A DNA stretch of 7,264 nt from Chloroflexota bacterium. GTDB lineage: Bacteria; Chloroflexota; Dehalococcoidia; Lucifugimonadales; JAPUKM01. The stretch lies in NCBI GenBank assembly GCA_027295645.1, contig JAPUKM010000116.1, forward strand, positions 1-7,264. Direction: 5' to 3'. The position numbers and the translations under genes were made by a program. The notes under the pieces were generated by a model. That model made no database searches. It was not told the origin of the DNA and saw nothing but the letters and a program-made list of their open reading frames with translations. Every line of letters begins with the position of its first letter. The stretch's first letter is position 1. Positions 1 through 4,425 of this stretch are shown piece after piece.

Positions 1-384
1 GGCGATGTAGTCGGCCTCCCTGAGGAGGGCGCGCCGCAGGAGGAAGGTGAACTTGATCTTGTCGTTGCAGGCCCGGCAGGCATGAGGAGTGCGGCCGCGG
101 GTGTACTCCCGGACGAAGTAGTCGACGACGTGGGTCTGGAACTCGCGCTCGAAGTTGAGGAGGTAGTGGGGGACGCCGATGATCTGGCAGGTGCGTCGGG
201 CGTCGTCGACGTCCTCGACGGAGCAACAGCCGCGGTGTTGGGGGGAGGCCTCCTCGGCGTCCGGGGTGCTCCAGAGGCGCATGGTGACGCCGATGACGTC
301 GTAGCCCTCCTTCTTCAGGAGGAGGGCGGCGACGGAGGAGTCGACTCCTCCGCTCATGGCGACGACGACGCGGGGCTTGGACAT
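1..384 (-). CDS. mnmA: tRNA-specific 2-thiouridylase MnmA, N-terminal part
   Basis: MnmA adenylates U34 in the wobble position of Lys, Glu and Gln tRNAs and replaces its 2-oxygen with sulfur; it is cytoplasmic. Only the first 128 codons are present and the gene runs off the left edge with no stop, against a usual length of roughly 350-370 residues. Visible motifs are the PP-loop SGGVDSS (residues 11-17), the GCCSVEDVDDAR block (52-63) and the RTPHACRACNDKIKF block (98-112). The last contains Cys103 and Cys106; Cys106 aligns with the family's first catalytic cysteine. The second catalytic cysteine lies outside the window. The ATG at 384-382 is preceded by a weak Shine-Dalgarno-like AAGAAG 8 nt upstream. 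The gene is divergent from rsfS. Third codon positions are about 94% G or C (8 A/T-ending codons in 128), clearly higher than in neighbouring genes. Identification is firm. Confidence 0.96.
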   Translation of the reverse strand, partial: MSKPRVVVAMSGGVDSSVAALLLKKEGYDVIGVTMRLWSTPDAEEASPQHRGCCSVEDVDDARRTCQIIGVPHYLLNFEREFQTHVVDYFVREYTRGRTPHACRACNDKIKFTFLLRRALLREADYIA

Positions 385-443
385 GGTTTGTTCTTCTTAC
401 TAGCTACTGGCTACAGGAATAGAACTGTACATCTATGGAGAAG

Positions 444-472
444 AGGGTAGCATGTGGAGACGGGACGGGCAA
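444..472 (-). promoter_or_regulatory. Candidate mnmA promoter (weak)
   Basis: On the minus strand a -35-like TTGCCC (472-467) and a -10-like TACCCT (449-444) are separated by 17 bp and lie about 60 bp upstream of the mnmA start. The match to the sigma70 consensus is poor (4/6 and 3/6). It is listed because it is the best-spaced pair in this 140-bp divergent intergenic region. Confidence 0.25.
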
Positions 473-492
473 TGGGATAGGAGAGGGCTGGT

Positions 493-522
493 TTGACCAT
501 TTGAAATGCGCATTCCTATAAT
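493..522 (+). promoter_or_regulatory. Sigma70-type promoter of rsfS
   Basis: TTGACC (493-498) and a perfect TATAAT (517-522) are separated by 18 bp. Transcription should begin about 7 bp downstream, near 529. This is the best promoter match in the window. It places the RNA start downstream of the only upstream GTG in the rsfS frame (525-527), which bears on the choice of the rsfS start codon. Confidence 0.7.
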
Positions 523-538
523 GGGTGGGTCATTACAA

Positions 539-546
539 GGGGGGAG
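539..546 (+). promoter_or_regulatory. Ribosome binding site deciding the rsfS start
   Basis: A purine-rich GGGGGGAG (539-546) ends 5 nt before the CTG at 552. No comparable site precedes the alternative GTG at 525, which is instead preceded by the -10 box. Together with the promoter position this favours initiation at CTG 552. Confidence 0.55.
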
Positions 547-551
547 AGCGC

Positions 552-896
552 CTGGAGCCGGTAGAGTACGCCCGTAAAGCGGTAGATGTGGCCTCTGAGA
601 TGCAGGCCGTTGATATCCTGATGCTGGATGTCAGCGATGTGAGCAGCTTTGCGGACTATTTCGTGATCTTGAGCGCGGACAACCGGCGGCAGCTGGAGGC
701 GCTTGCAGAGGACCTTGCCCAGACTCTGAAACAGGCGGGGGCATCGCTCCATCACCGGGAGGGCACGGCGGACTCTGGGTGGGTGCTGCTGGACTTCGGC
801 GATGTGCTGCTACACGTGTTCGCGACGGAGGCCCGGGAATACTACAGGATGGACCAGCTTTGGTCCAAGGGCAGGACGGTGGTCAGGATTCAATGA
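552..896 (+). CDS. rsfS: Ribosomal silencing factor RsfS (Iojap/YbeB family)
   Basis: RsfS binds ribosomal protein L14 on the 50S subunit and blocks subunit joining, lowering translation when nutrients are scarce. The 114-residue product has the usual length and the family's landmarks: AVDILMLDVSDVSSFADYFVI (about 19-39), the RRQLEALAEDL helix (45-55), the SGWVLLDFGDVLLHVF core (75-90) and the C-terminal REYYRMDQLWSKG (95-107). The start is unusual. A GTG at 525 would add nine residues but lies upstream of the predicted transcription start near 529 and has no Shine-Dalgarno. The CTG at 552 has a good site 5 nt upstream and gives an N-terminus of family length (EPVEYARKAVD). The next in-frame ATG (600) would delete conserved sequence. 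The gene is probably monocistronic and its last 14 nt overlap the end of ndk on the other strand. Function is firm; the start is inferred. Confidence 0.93.
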   Translation: MEPVEYARKAVDVASEMQAVDILMLDVSDVSSFADYFVILSADNRRQLEALAEDLAQTLKQAGASLHHREGTADSGWVLLDFGDVLLHVFATEAREYYRMDQLWSKGRTVVRIQ

Positions 897-1335
897 TCCA
901 GGGGTCCAGGCTCCTGTCGTAGCTCAGGAGCTCCGCCTGGTCAAAGAAGAGGGCGATCTCACGCTGTGCCGCCTCCGGTGAGTCGGAGCCGTGCACCAAG
1001 TTCCGCCCGATGTCCAGGGCAAAATCGCCGCGGATGGTCCCGGGCGTGGCTTTGGCCGGGTCGGTTTCACCCATGGTCTGGCGCACGATATCTATGGCAC
1101 GGTTGCCCTCCAGTACCGTTGCGACGACGGGAGAAGAGGTGATGAACCGCACGAGGCCTTCGAAGAAGGGTTTGCCGATGTGGGCTTCGTAGTGACGTTC
1201 AGCCATGGGGCGGTCGATCTGAATCAGCTTGATGGCGACGATGTTGAGTCCGCGGGCCTCAAGGCGGGCGATGATGGTGCCCGCCAGTCCGCGCTGAACG
1301 GCATCCGGTTTTGCCAAGACGAGGGTACGTTCCAT
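883..1335 (-). CDS. ndk: Nucleoside diphosphate kinase
   Basis: Ndk transfers the gamma-phosphate from ATP to other nucleoside diphosphates through a phosphohistidine, balancing cytoplasmic NTP and dNTP pools. The 150-residue product is complete and of standard single-domain length. It begins with the typical MERTLVLAKPDAVQRG (Lys9 in the nucleotide site), has the HYEAHIGKPFF segment (48-58), and carries the active-site signature around His115 in RNLVHGSDS (111-119). Every catalytic landmark is present. The ATG at 1335 has no Shine-Dalgarno. Instead a -10-like TAAACT ends 9 nt upstream, so the mRNA may be leaderless or nearly so. The gene converges on rsfS with a 14-nt tail-to-tail overlap and is divergent from the cytidylyltransferase operon. 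Identification is firm. Confidence 0.97.
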   Translation of the reverse strand: MERTLVLAKPDAVQRGLAGTIIARLEARGLNIVAIKLIQIDRPMAERHYEAHIGKPFFEGLVRFITSSPVVATVLEGNRAIDIVRQTMGETDPAKATPGTIRGDFALDIGRNLVHGSDSPEAAQREIALFFDQAELLSYDRSLDPWIIES

Positions 1336-1344
1336 GTTCGGGCA

Positions 1345-1350
1345 AGTTTA
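1345..1350 (-). promoter_or_regulatory. Candidate extended -10 element of ndk
   Basis: On the minus strand TAAACT (1350-1345) is preceded directly by TGG, giving an extended -10 pattern. It ends 9 nt before the ndk ATG. No convincing -35 lies 16-18 bp upstream. If used, it would start transcription at or within about 2 nt of the start codon. Confidence 0.4.
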
Positions 1351-1384
1351 CCATATTTGCCGCCACGGCCTATCTGTGGCGCTG

Positions 1385-1413
1385 TTGACCGCCCAAAAAT
1401 GTCGTGGTAGCCT
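1385..1413 (+). promoter_or_regulatory. Candidate promoter of the cytidylyltransferase operon
   Basis: TTGACC (1385-1390), the same -35 hexamer as at rsfS, lies 17 bp before TAGCCT (1408-1413). TGG directly before the latter makes an extended -10. The -10 hexamer itself matches only 3 of 6 positions. Transcription would start near 1420, giving a leader of about 165 nt before the TTG start at 1585. A second -10-like box, TATATT (1549-1554), lies closer to the gene but lacks a good -35. Confidence 0.42.
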
Positions 1414-1420
1414 GCGTGCG

Positions 1421-1480
1421 ATGTGGGAGGGGAGCCATAAGCGGGATGCACATCCCGAGGCTTGCGTCGGCGAGGATTAG
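1421..1480 (+). CDS. Possible 19-codon leader ORF
   Basis: An ATG exactly 7 nt after the candidate -10 box opens a 19-codon frame (MWEGSHKRDAHPEACVGED) that ends in TAG at 1478-1480. It would be translated without a 5' leader. It spans the first nested inverted repeat of the leader and stops just before the second group of hairpins, as a regulatory leader peptide would. Nothing else supports coding: the frame is short, has no recognisable domain and no run of one regulatory amino acid, and open frames of this size are common by chance. Confidence 0.22.
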   Translation: MWEGSHKRDAHPEACVGED

Positions 1481-1522
1481 GTAGTTGATCACGGGGGCCT
1501 AGGCCTCCGTCTTGCCAGGCGG
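1432..1522 (+). promoter_or_regulatory. Candidate structured 5' leader upstream of the cytidylyltransferase
   Basis: Three inverted repeats cluster here. CGGGATG (1442-1448) pairs perfectly with CATCCCG (1451-1457) and is nested inside GAGCC (1432-1436) pairing with GGCTT (1459-1463). A 20-nt near-perfect palindrome at 1491-1510 has one G-T mismatch (1495/1506). CCGTCT (1507-1512) can pair with AGGCGG (1517-1522), with one wobble and a TGCC loop. The last two share 1507-1510 and so exclude each other, as in attenuators. I do not recognise a known riboswitch class. The palindromes could instead be DNA operator sites. Confidence 0.35.
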
Positions 1523-1572
1523 ATCTTCCTTGAACGAGCGCCGGACTCTATATTTCTTTTTGTCTGAGATGT

Positions 1573-1579
1573 AAGGAGG
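1573..1579 (+). promoter_or_regulatory. Strong Shine-Dalgarno fixing a TTG start
   Basis: A perfect AAGGAGG ends 5 nt before the TTG at 1585, supporting TTG as the cytidylyltransferase start. The LAAG nucleotide-binding motif follows five residues later, so no later start is possible. Confidence 0.85.
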
Positions 1580-1584
1580 GAACT

Positions 1585-2328
1585 TTGAGAGGTGTTATTT
1601 TGGCGGCGGGGTGTGGGAGACGACTCTCCGCCCATAATGGACACGGGTCCAAAGTGCTTCTGCCGGTTGCGGGACAACCCATCATAGACTACACGCTGGA
1701 GGCGTTCAGGCAGGTGGACGTTACCGATCTGGTGATCGTGATCGGCTACGAGGGCGATGCTGTGCGTGAGAGCGTCGGCGATGGATCGGAGCGCGGACTC
1801 AATATCCAGTATGTCTTCAATCCCTATTACGAACAGGGGAACGCGCTATCGCTCTATGCCGCCCGGCCCCTGATGAACGGAGACCCGTTCCTGCTCTCTA
1901 TGGCGGACCATGTCATCTCACCGGAGCTGCTGGCACGGATGCTGGAGATACGGGAGCCGGTCAACGCGCTTGCGGTGGACTTCACGACCTCCGCTCACCA
2001 TTTGGAGGAGAGTACTCGGGTCATGGTGGACCAGGAGGGTCTGATTACCGATATAGGGAAAGAGATCATCCGGTGGAACGGCGTGGATGCCGGGGTGTTT
2101 CAGCTCACCCCCGCCGTTTTCGAGGCGATTGATGAGATCATCAGTGAGAAGGGGAGCGAGCATCTACTCAGCCAGGCTATCACCCGGATGATCGAGAGGG
2201 AGCATGTGCTGTGGGCCTGCGATATCTCAAGCTGCTTCTGGCATGACATTGATACGTGGGACGATCTGCAGGTGGTGAGACGAGTTATGGCGGGTGAGGA
2301 AGCGTGGACGTACCAAAGGACGGTCTAG
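1585..2328 (+). CDS. Inositol-1-phosphate cytidylyltransferase-like nucleotidyltransferase
   Basis: This 247-residue protein has a single nucleotidyltransferase (MobA/GlmU-like) fold that would transfer CMP (or another NMP) from an NTP to a phosphorylated polyol. Visible motifs are LAAGCGRRL (6-14), a conserved Lys23 followed by LLPVAGQPIIDYTLEAF, the EQGNALSL segment (83-90), the metal/substrate-site MADHV (106-110) and a C-terminal DIDTWDDL (221-228). The GNALSL and MADH signatures, with a CDP-alcohol transferase directly downstream, resemble the IPCT half of IPCT/DIPPS enzymes that make CDP-inositol. A phosphocholine cytidylyltransferase-like role is the main alternative, and the substrate cannot be read from sequence. 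The TTG start is set by the AAGGAGG site. The last 25 nt overlap the next gene. Family assignment is strong, substrate moderate. Confidence 0.85.
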   Translation: MRGVILAAGCGRRLSAHNGHGSKVLLPVAGQPIIDYTLEAFRQVDVTDLVIVIGYEGDAVRESVGDGSERGLNIQYVFNPYYEQGNALSLYAARPLMNGDPFLLSMADHVISPELLARMLEIREPVNALAVDFTTSAHHLEESTRVMVDQEGLITDIGKEIIRWNGVDAGVFQLTPAVFEAIDEIISEKGSEHLLSQAITRMIEREHVLWACDISSCFWHDIDTWDDLQVVRRVMAGEEAWTYQRTV

Positions 2329-2912
2329 TCTCACGGTACGTCAACCGACGGGTTTCGCGCCCGATGTCCAGGTGGCTGGCCAAGACGCCGGCCACTCCCA
2401 ACCAGGTGTCGGTGGCGAGCTTTGTCATCGCTCTGGGCTCTCTGGGGCTCTTTGCCAGCGATCACAGTATCTGGGCGGGGCTTGCGGTGCAGGCCTCCTC
2501 CATTGTGGACGGGGTGGACGGGGACCTGGCGCGGCTGAAGGGTATGGCCACGCGGTTCGGCGGCTTCTTCGATGCGGTGCTGGACCGCTACGCGGACGTG
2601 GCCATCCTGGGCGGTCTGGCCTACTGGTCGTTTGAGTTCGAGGATAGGGTGCCCGCCGAGCTTCTTGCGGTTGTCAGCCTGCTGGCTATCGCGGGAACGT
2701 TTATGGTGAGCTACACGCGCGCCCGCGCCGAGGCCTCGCTGGGAGGCGGCTTTCCGGGACTGGCGGGGAGCCTGGCCTCACGGGATGCGCGGCTTCTTCT
2801 CATCACGGTCGGAGCGGTGTTGGGACAGGCTCTGGTAACGCTGATCCTGCTGGCCGGCTTCACCAATGCCGTTGTGGTCTGGCGCGTTGCGCAGGCACGA
2901 GGTCGCTCCTGA
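2304..2912 (+). CDS. CDP-alcohol phosphatidyltransferase, DIPPS-like
   Basis: This 202-residue integral membrane enzyme joins a CDP-activated alcohol to an acceptor alcohol and releases CMP. It has the full CDP-OH-P signature, D-x2-D-G-x2-A-R-x8-G-x3-D-x3-D, at residues 69-94 with Asp69, Asp72, Asp90 and Asp94 all present. The N-terminal KDGLVSRYVNRR and TPNQVSV (31-37), and the RYAD after the motif, resemble the C-terminal half of IPCT/DIPPS, which makes di-inositol phosphate phosphate. Hydrophobic stretches near 38-52, 55-68, 98-110, 118-135 and 163-194 fit a six-helix topology. It starts with GTG inside the upstream gene, in the -1 frame, with GAGGA just upstream, and ends in TGATG shared with the next gene, so translation is probably coupled. 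A phosphatidylinositol-type lipid synthase is an alternative role. Confidence 0.87.
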   Translation: MDVPKDGLVSRYVNRRVSRPMSRWLAKTPATPNQVSVASFVIALGSLGLFASDHSIWAGLAVQASSIVDGVDGDLARLKGMATRFGGFFDAVLDRYADVAILGGLAYWSFEFEDRVPAELLAVVSLLAIAGTFMVSYTRARAEASLGGGFPGLAGSLASRDARLLLITVGAVLGQALVTLILLAGFTNAVVVWRVAQARGRS

Positions 2913-3508
2913 TGTTTGAGCCGTGGCTCTATGTGCCCTGGATGCTTGGCGCGTACCTGCTGGGGTCTCTGTCCGTTGGAGACCTGGTGGCCCGTACCGC
3001 GGGTGTGAACATCCGCACAGTAGGCACGGGAAATCCGGGTGCCGCCAATATCTACAGAGAGATTGGTCGAGGGCATGGCATAGCGGTACTGGTGCTGGAC
3101 GTGGCGAAGGGGGCTGCCGCTACGGTGCCGCTCCTTGTGCTGGACGAGCCCAGCTTGGCGAGGGTGCTGGCAGGCGGCGGGCTGCTTCTCGGGCATTTCT
3201 TCCCGGTCTTCTGGCGGTACCATGGGAGCACCGGGCTGGCCGCGGGCATGGGGACCACAACGGGCCTGATACCGCTGGGTGTTCTCATTGCTGGGCCGTT
3301 GGCAATGCTGACGGTATATCTCACACGGAAGGCGGGGTATGCGGGGCTGCTGTTCTTCGCAGTCACAGTACCGGTAGGAGGGCTGCTCCACCGGGACGTT
3401 GTGGGGGCGCTGGCCGTTCTAGCGGTGGGGGTGGCGATCATAATCCGCGCGCGGCTCCAGTATGGCACATGGATCAGGCCGCGGAGCGACGGTCAGGTCC
3501 AGGCGTAG
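2912..3508 (+). CDS. plsY: PlsY-like glycerol-3-phosphate acyltransferase, divergent motif 3
   Basis: PlsY acylates glycerol-3-phosphate at sn-1 using acyl-phosphate and is an integral membrane enzyme. The 198-residue length and very hydrophobic profile fit. Motif 1 is GSLSVGDLVAR (18-28); motif 2 is GTGNPGAANIYREIG (38-52), close to the usual GSGNxGATN; Asp63 and Lys66 follow as in the family. Motif 3 begins normally (GHFFPVFWRY, 94-103) but the usual GGKG is replaced by GSTG (105-108), so the conserved lysine is Thr107. The enzyme may therefore be altered in phosphate binding or acceptor, or be a paralogue; I cannot tell whether another plsY exists in the genome. The ATG overlaps the previous stop (TGATG), so it is translationally coupled to the two genes before it. 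The 3' end overlaps the dehydrogenase gene by 16 nt. Family firm, activity less so. Confidence 0.87.
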   Translation: MFEPWLYVPWMLGAYLLGSLSVGDLVARTAGVNIRTVGTGNPGAANIYREIGRGHGIAVLVLDVAKGAAATVPLLVLDEPSLARVLAGGGLLLGHFFPVFWRYHGSTGLAAGMGTTTGLIPLGVLIAGPLAMLTVYLTRKAGYAGLLFFAVTVPVGGLLHRDVVGALAVLAVGVAIIIRARLQYGTWIRPRSDGQVQA

Positions 3509-4347
3509 AACCCCTGGCCGCTCTTCCGCCCAAGCTGCCCCTTCTGGACCATCTCCGTCAGCAGACGCGGGGGATCGTATTTGGGGTCGTTGAGGAGCCT
3601 GTGCAACGAGCTGGCCAGGTCATGGAACTGGTCAAGGCCGACGTTGTCGAGGAGGCGCAGGGGACCCATGGGATAGCCGGTGCCGAGCTGCATGCAGGTA
3701 TCGATGTCCTCTTTGGAGGCCACTCCCTGCTCCAGGATCCGCACTGCCTCCAGGAGGTAGGGCGCCAGCAGTCTGTTGATAATGAATCCGGGTGAGTCCG
3801 AGCATGTGACCACCGTTTTGCCCAGGGACTCACAGAAGGCTTTTGCGCCGTCGAGGGTGTCCTGGCTGGTGAGCTCGCTGCGGACCATCTCGATCATCTT
3901 GCTGGAGGGAGCCGGAATAAGGACGTGCAGCCCGACGACTCTGTCGGGTCGATTGGTGGCCCTGGCGATCTCAATGATGGGCAGGGTAGCGGTGTCCGAG
4001 GCGAGGATCGTGCCCGGGGGACAGATGGCGTCCAGCTTCCCGAAGAGCTCCTTTTTGACCTCGAGGTCCTCTACGATGGTCTCGATGACGATGTCGCACT
4101 TCCGGAGGGTATCAAGCTCCAGGGTGGTCTCGATTCGACCGATGGCATCGATCTTGTCCTGCTCGCTGATCTGCTCTCGCTGCACCAACTTGTTCAGACC
4201 GTTTTCGATGTTGGCCATTGCCCGGTTGATGCTTTCTGCCCGCCGGCCCACCATGACGGTGGGATAGCCGGCCTGGATGCAGGTCTGTACGATGCCGAAC
4301 CCCATGACACCGGTCCCTACGATGCCGACTGTGTTGAACGTACTCAA
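3493..4347 (-). CDS. 3-hydroxyacyl-CoA dehydrogenase (3-hydroxybutyryl-CoA dehydrogenase family)
   Basis: The family oxidises L-3-hydroxyacyl-CoA to 3-ketoacyl-CoA with NAD(P), or runs in reverse. The 284-residue product has the Rossmann motif GTGVMG (11-16), IETIVEDLEVKKELF (88-102), catalytic His141 and Glu153, and the C-terminal domain entry SPGFIINRLLAPYL (185-198) with Asn191. Two regions are off-consensus: the usual SNTSSLP is SDTATLP (117-123), and HFFNP is HVLIP (141-145). After the second beta strand, where NAD-specific members have an acidic residue, this protein has GRR (34-36), which suggests NADPH use; this is inference. The TTG at 4347 is chosen because AAAGGAGG ends 5 nt upstream and the Rossmann motif follows at the usual distance. 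A GTG at 4404 would add 19 unconserved residues. It lies 78 nt downstream of the thiolase-like gene, likely in one operon. Confidence 0.92.
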   Translation of the reverse strand: MSTFNTVGIVGTGVMGFGIVQTCIQAGYPTVMVGRRAESINRAMANIENGLNKLVQREQISEQDKIDAIGRIETTLELDTLRKCDIVIETIVEDLEVKKELFGKLDAICPPGTILASDTATLPIIEIARATNRPDRVVGLHVLIPAPSSKMIEMVRSELTSQDTLDGAKAFCESLGKTVVTCSDSPGFIINRLLAPYLLEAVRILEQGVASKEDIDTCMQLGTGYPMGPLRLLDNVGLDQFHDLASSLHRLLNDPKYDPPRLLTEMVQKGQLGRKSGQGFYAWT

Positions 4348-4352
4348 GGCAG

Positions 4353-4360
4353 CCTCCTTT
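4353..4360 (-). promoter_or_regulatory. Shine-Dalgarno fixing the TTG start of the dehydrogenase
   Basis: On the minus strand AAAGGAGG (4360-4353) ends 5 nt before the TTG at 4347. It is nearly the same site and spacing as the one before the cytidylyltransferase TTG. Confidence 0.8.
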
Positions 4361-4425
4361 GGCTCTTCAGTCCGAGTTAGCAGGTAGCTGGGTGGAAGGT
4401 CCACGCCATCAAGGGAGCTATTCGC

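Noticed and set aside
82..450. 122-codon plus-strand open frame antisense to mnmA
   Set aside because: Its Asp/Val/Gly-rich translation follows from the GTC/GAC/GCC codons of mnmA read backwards. mnmA motifs are unmistakable on the minus strand.
850..867. Perfect 7-bp inverted repeat (TGGACCA/TGGTCCA, 4-nt loop) near the end of rsfS
   Set aside because: It lies in codons for the conserved MDQLWSK segment and has no T-run after it, so coding constraint explains it and it is not a terminator.
1475..1487. GATTAGGTAGTTG resembling a conserved 16S rRNA stretch
   Set aside because: The similarity ends after about 13 nt and the flanks do not continue as 16S. It is most likely chance.
2304..2328. 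Programmed -1 frameshift joining the cytidylyltransferase and CDP-alcohol transferase
   Set aside because: The frames are in the right relation, but no X-XXY-YYZ slippery heptamer occurs in the overlap, and the second gene has its own GTG with GAGGA upstream. Coupled re-initiation is simpler.
2923..3795. Long 290-codon open frame on the plus strand through plsY into the dehydrogenase region
   Set aside because: It lies out of frame over plsY and antisense to the dehydrogenase, both of which have clear motifs. Its translation is low-complexity and rich in Arg, Gly and Ala, as expected of a shadow frame in GC-rich DNA.
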